From Lentisphaerales bacterium (GTDB lineage Bacteria; Verrucomicrobiota; Lentisphaeria; Lentisphaerales; Lentisphaeraceae), in NCBI GenBank assembly GCA_022446985.1, contig JAKVBD010000030.1, forward strand, positions 1 through 58,080: DNA of 58,080 bases, written 5' to 3'. The translations under genes were made by a program, and so were the position numbers. Below are positions 16,559 through 23,894 of this stretch, piece after piece (position 1 is the first letter of the stretch; each line of letters begins with the position of its first letter). The notes under the pieces are model-generated. The model made no database searches. It was not told the DNA's origin and was given only the letters and a program-made list of their open reading frames with translations.

Positions 16559-17383
16559 ATGCAGATTCCATTTACAAAAATGCACGGTACTGGCAATGAC
16601 TTTGTCGTGATTGATGCCACAGTAACAGACCTTCCTGAGCGCAGCCAGCTTGCCAAGGATATGTGTACCAGACGCTTTGCTGTTGGTGCTGATCAATTCA
16701 TCATTATCTGTCCTTCTCAAAAAGCCGACTACCTAATGGAAATCTACAACCCGGATGGTTCAAATGTCGAAATGTGTGGAAATGCCTTACGGGCTGTTGC
16801 CCTTTACATTCGCCATAGGAAAAATGATCTATCTGAAATACTCACAATTGAAACTGCTGGAGGAATAACCAAGGCAGATATCAATAACAATCAAGTTACT
16901 GTAAATATGGGAGAGCCTTCTTTTACAGCTGAATCTGTAGGGCTTTCTGAGGCCTCTCCTCTAATAGGTGCCGATTATAAATTTTCCGATACGATTGAGA
17001 GAAATATTACCTGTGTCTCTATGGGTAATCCACACTGTGTACAATTTGTTTCATCTACTCAAGATTGTTCCCTGGAAACAGAAGGCCCCATAATTGAAAA
17101 TCACTCTTTATTCAAAAATAGAACAAATGTCGAATTCATTGAAATTCTTTCAAGAAAAGAAATAAATATGAGGGTCTGGGAACGAGGGACTGGAGAAACT
17201 CTTGCTTGTGGTTCCGGTGCTTGTGCCGCTGTTGTTGCAGCCATCCAAAATGACCTAACAGATCGCACCGTTCAAGTCAACCTTCTTGGCGGGATACTAT
17301 CTATTACCTGGAATGAAGAAGATAATTCAATTTATATGACCGGTCCAGCTACCTTTGTCTTTGATGGCGTTTGGGAACACTAA
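16559..17383 (+). CDS. dapF: Diaminopimelate epimerase
   Basis: DapF converts LL- to meso-diaminopimelate for lysine and peptidoglycan. The ATG at 16559 gives the canonical MQIPFTKMHGTGNDFVVIDA start; the frame is open upstream to 16496 but that part is not family-like. The product is 274 aa. Both catalytic cysteines are present, in DGSNVEMCGNALR and in ERGTGETLACGSGACAAV, and the ligand segment VSMGNPHCVQF is intact. It is followed after a single base by cmoA. No other lysine gene is nearby. Confidence 0.96.
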   Translation: MQIPFTKMHGTGNDFVVIDATVTDLPERSQLAKDMCTRRFAVGADQFIIICPSQKADYLMEIYNPDGSNVEMCGNALRAVALYIRHRKNDLSEILTIETAGGITKADINNNQVTVNMGEPSFTAESVGLSEASPLIGADYKFSDTIERNITCVSMGNPHCVQFVSSTQDCSLETEGPIIENHSLFKNRTNVEFIEILSRKEINMRVWERGTGETLACGSGACAAVVAAIQNDLTDRTVQVNLLGGILSITWNEEDNSIYMTGPATFVFDGVWEH

Positions 17384-17384
17384 A

Positions 17385-18107
17385 ATGAAAGATGAAATTT
17401 TCTCTAAAGGTCAATTCTCTTCTGGCTCATTCAAATTCACTCAAGGAGTGGCTACTGTTTTTGATGATATGGCAACTCGCTGTATTCCAAATTATAAAGA
17501 GGTCATCCATCTAACTTCGCAGGTAGCTGATAAATTCGTCCCGGAGAATGGTCGTGTCTATGACCTGGGCTGCTCTACAGGTTCGACTTTGATTTACATG
17601 TCAAAGCAACTAAAAAATAAGGCTGTCAAACTTACCGGCTATGACCCTGCTGAAGCTATGCTCAAAAAAGCTAATGAAAAAGCCGCATCTTTCACTTATA
17701 GTCACGACATCTTATTTACTGAAGGAGCCGCTGAGAATGCCGATATATCAAAAGCGAACCTCGTCATCATGAACTACACTTTGCAGTTTGTTGACAAAGA
17801 AAAGAGACCTGAACTGCTTCAAAAAATTTACAACAACATTGAAAAAGGCGGCATCTTTATACTCAGTGAAAAACTGCATGAGCCTCATTCACCAATTGAA
17901 GATTTCAATACCGAGACTTACGAATCCTTTAAAGCTGGAAATGGCTATTCATTTCTAGAGATTGCCAATAAAAGGCAAGCTCTTGAAAATATCCTTGTCC
18001 CACAAAGCACCGAAGAAAATATTGACATGCTTAAAAAAGCAGGGTTTTCACGAATCGACATTCTCTCTAAGTGGCTCAACTTTGCGACTTTCATCGCTTT
18101 CAAGTAA
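17385..18107 (+). CDS. cmoA: Carboxy-S-adenosyl-L-methionine synthase
   Basis: CmoA makes carboxy-SAM from SAM and prephenate, for CmoB to carboxymethylate the wobble uridine of certain tRNAs. The 240-aa product shows the family pattern: FDDMATRCIPNYKEV, SAM-binding YDLGCSTGSTLIYM, GYDPAEAML, VIMNYTLQFVDKEKR, ILSEKLHEP and the C-terminal KWLNFATFIAFK. The ATG at 17385 lies one base after the dapF stop. No cmoB is in the window. Its last 60 bp are also coding on the other strand, for the tail of the SEDS protein. Confidence 0.9.
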   Translation: MKDEIFSKGQFSSGSFKFTQGVATVFDDMATRCIPNYKEVIHLTSQVADKFVPENGRVYDLGCSTGSTLIYMSKQLKNKAVKLTGYDPAEAMLKKANEKAASFTYSHDILFTEGAAENADISKANLVIMNYTLQFVDKEKRPELLQKIYNNIEKGGIFILSEKLHEPHSPIEDFNTETYESFKAGNGYSFLEIANKRQALENILVPQSTEENIDMLKKAGFSRIDILSKWLNFATFIAFK

Positions 18108-19211
18108 ATCCATTTCCTCGCTGCGTATAATCGATTTACATAAGCCTACAATAATAAATGAAGATAGCAGTGAACTGCCACCATAACTGATAAAAGGCAG
18201 CGTTATTCCTGTTGGAGGCAATAATTGGACATTTACACAAATGTGTACATATGCCTGAATCACCAAGCAAAACACCAATGCAAAAATAGAAAATCCATAT
18301 AGATCATTTGCCATACTTTTACTCTTCCTAAAAGCCAAATATAAAGCTCCTGTAAATATAGCAATTAGCAAAAATCCACCGATAAAACCAAGTGATTCAC
18401 AAAAAGATGCAAAAATTGAATCATTATGAGTCAACGGCAAATAACCCTCTGACCAAAGCCCTTTCCCGAAAGATCGCCCCCACAATCCTCCACTTGCTAT
18501 AGCCCTTTCAAGCTGCAACAAATGAAATCCTGAACTGGTTGCATATTTCTCCGGATCAAGAAAGCCTTCTAAACGTCTATAGACATAAGGAAACCTGTAC
18601 AAGACACCTCCGATTAAAGGTAGTAAGCCAGCAGCACTCCATAAAATGAATTTCCCAGAACCTCCATGTGTCCAGTAAATAACTAAAAAACATAATAGGA
18701 ATATCAATAAAGTTCCAAAATCTGGCTGTAAAGCCAACAGTATAAGAACTGGTGCAGCTCCCATAATCAACTTCAAAAATCGATTGGCTTCCTTCTCCTC
18801 TTCATCAAGTAGATAACGATAGTACCAACAAATAAATAAACAGAAGAATGGCTTACAAAATTCGCTTGGCTGGATACTAAAATAATCTGTATGAAACCAA
18901 CCCCGCATATGATTTATAGACTGGCCAAAAAATATAACAGCCACCAGTGAAGTCACTCCAACTGCATAAAGCCAGGGAATAAACTCTAAAAATCTTTTGA
19001 TGTGAATTTTACTGATCGCTATGGAAGTCAAAATACTCACTCCTAGCCAAATCACCTGCTTCAAAGTGTAGTCCTCTGGACTGTCAAACTTCACACTGGC
19101 ATTATAAATAGCCAAGCAGCCCCACAAACTTAAAAGAATTGCGCTGAGAAGAATTGGGCAAAATGTATGTGAAAGTCTCTTAAAAAACCTTACTAAACCA
19201 ATCACGGCCAC
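18048..19211 (-). CDS. SEDS-family peptidoglycan polymerase (FtsW/RodA)
   Basis: The 387-aa product has about ten membrane spans and SEDS landmarks: YTLKQVIWLG, SIQPSEFCKPFF, ALQPDFGTLLIF, the catalytic Asp region THNDSIFASFCESLGFIGG, and LLPPTGITLPFISYGGSS. SEDS proteins polymerise lipid II together with a class B PBP. The sequence mixes RodA-like (QPDFG) and FtsW-like features. The mraZ context favours FtsW, but I leave the symbol open. The GTG start at 19211 is preceded by GAGGAGGAG and overlaps the PBP-like gene by 10 nt. The last 20 residues, after the final span, are encoded opposite the end of cmoA. Confidence 0.9.
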   Translation of the reverse strand: MAVIGLVRFFKRLSHTFCPILLSAILLSLWGCLAIYNASVKFDSPEDYTLKQVIWLGVSILTSIAISKIHIKRFLEFIPWLYAVGVTSLVAVIFFGQSINHMRGWFHTDYFSIQPSEFCKPFFCLFICWYYRYLLDEEEKEANRFLKLIMGAAPVLILLALQPDFGTLLIFLLCFLVIYWTHGGSGKFILWSAAGLLPLIGGVLYRFPYVYRRLEGFLDPEKYATSSGFHLLQLERAIASGGLWGRSFGKGLWSEGYLPLTHNDSIFASFCESLGFIGGFLLIAIFTGALYLAFRKSKSMANDLYGFSIFALVFCLVIQAYVHICVNVQLLPPTGITLPFISYGGSSLLSSFIIVGLCKSIIRSEEMDLLESDESRKVEPLRENVDS

Positions 19212-19891
19212 TCCTCCTCTTTCAAAAAGATATCTTGACCTGTTTGCAGCTTTTGTATCTCATTGAAAGTTTTGAGAATCACATCCCCTCTCTTATCAAC
19301 TAGTGTCTCATAGACTAAGTCTTGCCCTCTCAACTGCTGATTGTATTTTTTCTCGAGGCCACTAACCCCAACATAATTTCCATCAACCAACTGAACTTCC
19401 CCGATCATATTCTTCCTATCTTTAACCATTTTCTTTCGAGAAAAGCTCATTTTTATAAAAAGATCCCGGTTCACACCGAACACTTTAACAAATTTCTTCA
19501 TTTGATCGAGAGATAAGTTTTCGTGGAGAACAACATTTTCAGACTGTGACATTCTGGATATTTTGATCATCAAGTCACGGCGCTTCAGCCCTATTTCTTT
19601 TTCAAGAATGGCTAAATAAGCCGAAAGTTGATGAGACTGAATCCTATGGCTCAAAATAAGCTTAAGTTGACGATTGGATTCAACAAGTACTTTTCCATCA
19701 GCAGATAGAATGCGTCCCCTAAGGGCTCTCACTGTTTTCTTTTCAAGGCTTTCCTGCTCCATTTGCTGAAACGCCTTGTCACGATTGATTATTGAAAAAT
19801 AAAAAAGGCGGACAGTGATAACTGCCGCCAATCCTAATGCAATATATGTAACGAGCCGAAAGCGCTTTAACTGTGCTCTCTGCTTAACCAT
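19202..19891 (-). CDS. Class B PBP-like protein lacking the transpeptidase domain (pedestal only)
   Basis: The 229-aa product (ATG at 19891 in a TGATG overlap with the gene before; a TTG sits one codon upstream) has one membrane span at about 12-32 and then the N-terminal module of FtsI/PBP2: ALRGRILSADGKVLVES, QLKLILSHR, GVSGLEKKYNQQLRGQD and DKRGDVIL. It ends at LQTGQDIFLKEEEWP, exactly where the transpeptidase domain (about 300 residues with SxxK, SxN and KTG) should begin. The next gene, a SEDS protein, starts inside its last codons, so no remnant follows and this looks like a settled arrangement. It probably binds and activates its SEDS partner; cross-linking must come from elsewhere. 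Confidence 0.75.
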   Translation of the reverse strand: MVKQRAQLKRFRLVTYIALGLAAVITVRLFYFSIINRDKAFQQMEQESLEKKTVRALRGRILSADGKVLVESNRQLKLILSHRIQSHQLSAYLAILEKEIGLKRRDLMIKISRMSQSENVVLHENLSLDQMKKFVKVFGVNRDLFIKMSFSRKKMVKDRKNMIGEVQLVDGNYVGVSGLEKKYNQQLRGQDLVYETLVDKRGDVILKTFNEIQKLQTGQDIFLKEEEWP

Positions 19892-20142
19892 CAACGATAC
19901 TCTTCAGCACATACCCGCAAGAACTGCAAAGGGTCCTGTATTTTTAAACCTTCAGTGTATCGGCCGGTTTCAAGTTCTTCACAAAGGCTCATACTAACAT
20001 TTACAGCCTTTAAACGAGCTGCTTTTTCGTACTCACTTTTTTTATCGGCTTCTTGCCTGACCTGGTAACCACCATACAGAATGGTCGCTGACATAAGTAG
20101 CGCCATCACTATAAAAACTTTTTGTATATATCTTTCTTTCAC
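19891..20142 (-). CDS. FtsL-like small bitopic membrane protein
   Basis: An 83-aa protein starting with GTG at 20142, overlapping the mraZ stop (GTGA). A short basic cytoplasmic head is followed by one span (VFIVMALLMSATILYGGY, about 9-27) and a charged helical segment (VRQEADKKSEYEKAARLKAV). Position between mraZ and an FtsI-like gene, size and topology all match FtsL. Sequence similarity of FtsL is too low to confirm by eye, and its C terminus (LQFLRVCAEEYR) is not leucine-zipper-like. The usual rsmH (mraW) between mraZ and ftsL is missing. Confidence 0.55.
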   Translation of the reverse strand: MKERYIQKVFIVMALLMSATILYGGYQVRQEADKKSEYEKAARLKAVNVSMSLCEELETGRYTEGLKIQDPLQFLRVCAEEYR

Positions 20143-20621
20143 TCTTCTTCCCTAATCTGTAAATCAGCACTCATTTCCATTTCCCCTTTTTCAAGGCTGT
20201 GACTCTGCATGAGTGCCATCTCCTGCTGCCATTTTTCCTGACTCCAGATTTCAACCCCGAACTCTGAACCGACTAAAACAACTTCTTTTCCTGCTTCTAT
20301 ACCGCAAATCTCTCGAAACATTAGCGGTAAAGTCACCCTTCCCTGGTTAGAGAGATTTTCCTTGGAGGTCATGGCTCCCATCATTCTCATTCTTCTGCGA
20401 GCGAGAACACTGCCGGTAAACTGCTGCTGTATTGGCCTTAAGTCCGGCTTAATCTTCTCCCATTCTGTAACTGGGTAAATCCCAATTGCACCTTCGGGCA
20501 GGCAGTATAAGACCACGGTCTGTGAACCGTAATCTTTAAAACTTTGCTGTAGCCGGGAACTGAATTTTACTCGTCCATTGGCATCAAGCTGAGTTTTTTC
20601 TAACCCGCAGAATTGCAACAT
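20139..20621 (-). CDS. mraZ: Transcriptional regulator / division protein MraZ
   Basis: The 160-aa product has two tandem SpoVT-AbrB-type half domains with the MraZ signature: LDANGRVKFSSRLQQ near residue 12 and LSNQGRVTLPLMFREICG near residue 90, separated by an ARRRMRMMGA linker. MraZ is a DNA-binding ring protein that represses its own division-gene operon by binding direct repeats spaced at 10 bp. Matching repeats lie 38-82 nt upstream of the ATG. It heads a leftward four-gene operon with overlapping stops and starts. A Glu-rich tail of about 20 residues is extra. Confidence 0.92.
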   Translation of the reverse strand: MLQFCGLEKTQLDANGRVKFSSRLQQSFKDYGSQTVVLYCLPEGAIGIYPVTEWEKIKPDLRPIQQQFTGSVLARRRMRMMGAMTSKENLSNQGRVTLPLMFREICGIEAGKEVVLVGSEFGVEIWSQEKWQQEMALMQSHSLEKGEMEMSADLQIREEE

Positions 20622-20650
20622 TTTGAAAGGATCCTTAAAAGCTTCCCTAA

Positions 20651-20679
20651 ATGGTACAATCCAATTTAGGCCATTTCAA
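20651..20679 (-). promoter_or_regulatory. Predicted sigma70-type promoter of the mraZ operon
   Basis: Read on the minus strand, TTGAAA (20674-20679) and TACCAT (20651-20656) are separated by 17 nt, giving a start site about 20 nt before the mraZ ATG. The -35 and spacer lie inside the phased MraZ repeats, so repressor binding would block it. Assigned by consensus only. Confidence 0.5.
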
Positions 20680-20703
20680 ACTTTTTTAGACCATTTTAGT
20701 CCA
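20659..20703 (-). promoter_or_regulatory. mraZ: MraZ-type operator: TGG direct repeats in 10-bp register
   Basis: On the minus strand TGGAC, TGGTC, TGGCC and TGGAT begin at 20703, 20693, 20673 and 20663, all in exact 10-bp phase. The slot at 20683 reads AAGTT instead. The spacers are TAAAA, TAAAA, TGAAA and TAAAT, themselves similar. MraZ in other bacteria binds TGGGN repeats separated by 5 nt, which is the same geometry. The array covers the predicted -35 and spacer. Confidence 0.7.
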
Positions 20704-20782
20704 AAATCAAATAAATAATCACCATTCTCTTCATTTATCCAAAAGACCTTAGAAATTCGCAAATTTTGAGATTAAATTTAAA

Positions 20783-20800
20783 GAGGTTATATTTAACCTC
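20783..20800. promoter_or_regulatory. Inverted repeat upstream of eboA
   Basis: GAGGTTA (20783-20789) and TAACCTC (20794-20800) form a 7-bp dyad around TATT, 62 nt before the eboA GTG and 80 bp from the MraZ repeats. It has dimer-operator geometry. No regulator can be assigned. Confidence 0.35.
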
Positions 20801-20861
20801 CTCCACTTTGCGAGGGCACGGTTTTGTAGTAGATTGAGAGGCATAATAACGGGACTGAATT

Positions 20862-21521
20862 GTGGACTTGTGTAGAGAACTTGAGAAAATTACCAGAAGA
20901 CTATCTAAAGATGCGCCTAGAAGCCAATCTTTTTGGGATGCTTTTGATAAAATTGACAATTTAAGCTTAGAAGAGTTTATGACTCTTACAGCTGCGGCTC
21001 CTCGACGCCTTGGCAGAAAAAAGGCGGATTTAGAAAGTTCAGAAAAGGAAACCCTCCAATCAATTCACCCTTCCCTTTCAGATCAAACTGTAGGAAATGT
21101 TGCCAGAGTCCTCCTTGCTGCAACAACATCAGATGAGATGTGTATAAAGGAAATGATTATTCGTGGGGGAGATGACGAACAGGCTGCGGCAATCATTGCT
21201 TTAAATTTAAGAGATGATAAAAGTCTTTATAAAGAAAATGTCGTACATGCCTGCAGAACAAATTCCACTACGGTACACAGCGCAGTTTCACAAGACAACC
21301 CTTACGCTGCAGAGTTTTTTGACGATCTGGAATTCAAACAACTAACAATTAAAACAATTTTTATGGGACTGGATTTCGATAAAATTTCCGGACTCGAATC
21401 GCGTTTTAACGGAGAATTAGGAAAAAGCTTAACTGACTTTTTTGACGAGAGAAAAGCTGCCGGTAGGTGGCTGCCAGATTCAGTTCTGGAATTTATGGAA
21501 AATAAAGGACTTTTAAAGTGA
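20862..21521 (+). CDS. eboA: EboA-domain protein
   Basis: The 219-aa helical protein carries the EboA signature in its second half: CRTNSTTVHSAV (131-142), DNPYAAEFFDD (145-155), FKQLTIKTIFMGLDF, GLESRFNGEL and FDERKAAGRW (194-203). In cyanobacteria, Pseudomonas and others eboA belongs to the eboABCDEF (EDB) cluster, which is linked to export of metabolite precursors to the periplasm and of unknown exact chemistry. A TGA lies just upstream in frame, so GTG 20862 (or TTG 20868) is the start; there is no strong SD. It is followed by eboB with GTGA overlap. Confidence 0.8.
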   Translation: MDLCRELEKITRRLSKDAPRSQSFWDAFDKIDNLSLEEFMTLTAAAPRRLGRKKADLESSEKETLQSIHPSLSDQTVGNVARVLLAATTSDEMCIKEMIIRGGDDEQAAAIIALNLRDDKSLYKENVVHACRTNSTTVHSAVSQDNPYAAEFFDDLEFKQLTIKTIFMGLDFDKISGLESRFNGELGKSLTDFFDERKAAGRWLPDSVLEFMENKGLLK

Positions 21522-22408
21522 AATACTTCGACCCGCACATTCATATGTCTTCCCGTACTACCGACGATTATGTCAATATGTACAATGCCGGAATCCGTGC
21601 TGTTATTGAACCTGCCTTTTGGCTAGGTCAGCCAAGAACTCATGCTGAATCTTTTGATGATTACTTTCAATCTATCACAGGCTGGGAGCCATTCCGCGCC
21701 AGTCAGTTTGGTATTCGCCATTTTTGCTCGATCTGCCTAAACTCAAAAGAAGCAAATAATGAAGAGATGGCCGAAAAAGTTATGAAGATGCTTCCACGCT
21801 ATCTCGAAAAAGATAACGTTGTTGCTGTTGGGGAAATCGGTTATGACGATATGACCGAACTGGAGCACCGCTACTTCAAACAGCAGTTGGAGCTTGCTAA
21901 AGAAATGCAGCTTCCGGTTATTATCCACACTCCTCACCGCGATAAGAAGAATGGTGTCAAAGCAACTATCGACCTAATCAACGAAGTTGGAATTGATCAT
22001 GACCTGGTCATAATTGACCATAACACAGAGGAAACACTTCCTTTGGTACTGGAAACTGACTGCTGGGCAGGTCACACTATTTACCCTCGCTCTAAAATGG
22101 ATGCCGATCGTATAGCTGAGCTGGTTAAAGAGTACGGGACGAAGAAGATTATCGTCAATTCCTCTGCTGACTGGGGTGTGAGTAATCCACTTGCTGTACC
22201 ACAAACTGCTGATGTTATGCGTAGAGAAGGCATATCTGAAGAAGATATTCATAAAATCATGTGGGTAAACCCAATTGAACTTTATTCAAAGTCAGGGGCC
22301 TTCACCGCTGAAGAGCTCGAAGAAGAAATAGAATTTGATCAAAGTGTTCTTTTTGAAGGAAACTCAGTTCTCCGCGGTCAAAAACCAGAACAGAGAAAAA
22401 ACACTTAA
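21518..22408 (+). CDS. eboB: EboB-type TatD-like metal-dependent hydrolase
   Basis: This 296-aa TIM-barrel amidohydrolase-fold protein has probable metal ligands His7 and His9 (DPHIHM), Glu106 (VAVGEIGYDD), His137 (IIHTPHR), His168 (IIDHNTEE) and Asp218 (NSSADWG). It starts with GTG overlapping the eboA TGA, matching the eboA-eboB order of ebo clusters. Unlike housekeeping TatD DNases it has IEPAFWLGQPRTHAESFDDYF near residues 30-50, typical of the EboB subgroup. The substrate is unknown. Its TAA overlaps the lptA ATG (TAATG), so the three genes are one coupled unit. Confidence 0.82.
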   Translation: MKYFDPHIHMSSRTTDDYVNMYNAGIRAVIEPAFWLGQPRTHAESFDDYFQSITGWEPFRASQFGIRHFCSICLNSKEANNEEMAEKVMKMLPRYLEKDNVVAVGEIGYDDMTELEHRYFKQQLELAKEMQLPVIIHTPHRDKKNGVKATIDLINEVGIDHDLVIIDHNTEETLPLVLETDCWAGHTIYPRSKMDADRIAELVKEYGTKKIIVNSSADWGVSNPLAVPQTADVMRREGISEEDIHKIMWVNPIELYSKSGAFTAEELEEEIEFDQSVLFEGNSVLRGQKPEQRKNT

Positions 22409-22899
22409 TGTTCAGGTTTATTTTAATTTCCCTCAGCCTTACTCTAACTATTTTGTCAGAAAGTAAGGCTCAGGAGGAAAAGCTGGAGGCTTCAGATGAA
22501 CTCATTATCACCTCAAGGCATCTTGATTATGACTATGAAAACAGAAGAGCTGTTTTCCATCGAGAGGTTAAAGCCATTAATGGAGACACCATACTAACAT
22601 CTGAAAAGATGACGAGTTTCTTTGACAAAGAAAACCAGCCCTACCTGCTTATTGCCGAAGAAGATGTAGTCATCAATCGTGGCCAACAACAAGCCAAAGC
22701 TCACAAAGCTACATATGAAATAAATCAAAAGAAAATTATCCTTAGAGGCCAGCCTGAACTTTTTGATGGCAAAAACACCATCAAAGGCCGTGTCATCACC
22801 TTTTTTGAAGAAAGCAGAATAACCGAAGTTCTTGATCCTGAAGTCATCTTTAAAGTAGATAAAAGTAAACTGACCAAAGAAGAAAACGCAAAACCCTAA
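22408..22899 (+). CDS. lptA: LptA/OstA-like periplasmic LPS-transport protein
   Basis: The 163-aa product has a signal peptide (MFRFILISLSLTLTILSESKAQ) followed by an OstA_N beta-jellyroll: ITSRHLDYDYENRRAVFHREVK, DTILTSEKMTSFFD, LIAEEDVVINRGQQQAKAHKATYE and KKIILRGQPELFDGKNTIKG. It would bridge lipopolysaccharide across the periplasm. No other lpt gene is adjacent; it could equally be a paralogue. It is coupled to eboB. The stop codon overlaps the stop of the convergent legB-like gene by 2 nt. Confidence 0.78.
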   Translation: MFRFILISLSLTLTILSESKAQEEKLEASDELIITSRHLDYDYENRRAVFHREVKAINGDTILTSEKMTSFFDKENQPYLLIAEEDVVINRGQQQAKAHKATYEINQKKIILRGQPELFDGKNTIKGRVITFFEESRITEVLDPEVIFKVDKSKLTKEENAKP

Positions 22900-23894
22900 A
22901 TATTATAAATTGCAGCCTTATAAGCTTTTAAATTCTCTGGGTTCCTGAACCACTCTACAGTTTCAGAGATTCCTTCTGAAAATGAATACTTACTGTGCCA
23001 ACCGGTTAAGGCTTTTAATTTTTCATTGCTTCCCAAAAGCTGCATAACTTCACTCTTTGCAGGCCTTACTCTTGAAGGATCCTGAACTATACGGGCATTG
23101 GGGTTAATCTGCATCACAAGCTCTTCAGCCAACTGCCCCATACTTATTTCCTTCTGTGTCGCTATATTAATTTCTTCTCCGATCGTCATATCCGATTCTG
23201 CTATAGAAATAAAACCAGCACAAGTATCTTTGACATAATTAAAATCTCTAGTTGGCTCTAAGGCCCCCATTTTAATTTCTTCATAACCATTTACCAATTG
23301 ACTGATCAGTGTAGGAATAATTGCCCGAGCTGACTGTCGAGGCCCATAAGTATTAAACGGTCTCACAATGGTAACTGGCTGCTCAAAAGATTTATAAAAA
23401 GACTCCGCCATGCGATCCCCACCAATCTTACTGGCACTATATGGCGACTGTCCCTGATAAGGATGCTTCTCATCTATGGGCACATACTGTGCTGTGCCAT
23501 AAACTTCAGAAGTTGATGTCACAAGTAACTTCTCAATGTCGAAATCCCGGCATGCTTGTAAGACATTAAGAGTTCCTTTGATATTTGTATCGACATAAGA
23601 ATCAGGAGAGTGATAACTGTACGGTATGGCAATTAGAGCTGCTAAGTGCATGACTACATCGACATCTTTAACTGCAGTCCTCACTCCGTTTGGATCCCTT
23701 ACATCGCCACAAAAAACTTCCAAACCAGCCAAAATTGATTTATCAAAAGTATCTAACCAGCCCCAGCTATTAAAGGAATTATAGAAAGTAAACGCTTTAA
23801 CTTCTGCGCCATGATCAAGCAAGGATTCCACTAAGTGGGAGCCTATGAAACCATCAGCTCCAGTCACTAAAACTTTTTTATTTTTAAGATTCAT
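22896..23894 (-). CDS. legB: NAD-dependent 4,6-dehydratase, LegB-type (SDR family)
   Basis: The 332-aa extended short-chain dehydrogenase has the NAD motif VTGADGFIGSH, the catalytic TSTSEVYG, YSASK (Tyr-x3-Lys), and the LegB-typical YNSFNSWGWLD and AALIAIPYSYHSP stretches. LegB in Campylobacter performs the first step of legionaminic acid synthesis, a nucleotide-activated GlcNAc 4,6-dehydration; related enzymes serve other O-antigen sugars. No legC/G/H/I/F genes are in the window; the upstream gene, overlapping by 11 nt, is an ATP-grasp/HAD fusion. The family is secure; the exact sugar is an inference. Confidence 0.82.
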   Translation of the reverse strand: MNLKNKKVLVTGADGFIGSHLVESLLDHGAEVKAFTFYNSFNSWGWLDTFDKSILAGLEVFCGDVRDPNGVRTAVKDVDVVMHLAALIAIPYSYHSPDSYVDTNIKGTLNVLQACRDFDIEKLLVTSTSEVYGTAQYVPIDEKHPYQGQSPYSASKIGGDRMAESFYKSFEQPVTIVRPFNTYGPRQSARAIIPTLISQLVNGYEEIKMGALEPTRDFNYVKDTCAGFISIAESDMTIGEEINIATQKEISMGQLAEELVMQINPNARIVQDPSRVRPAKSEVMQLLGSNEKLKALTGWHSKYSFSEGISETVEWFRNPENLKAYKAAIYNI

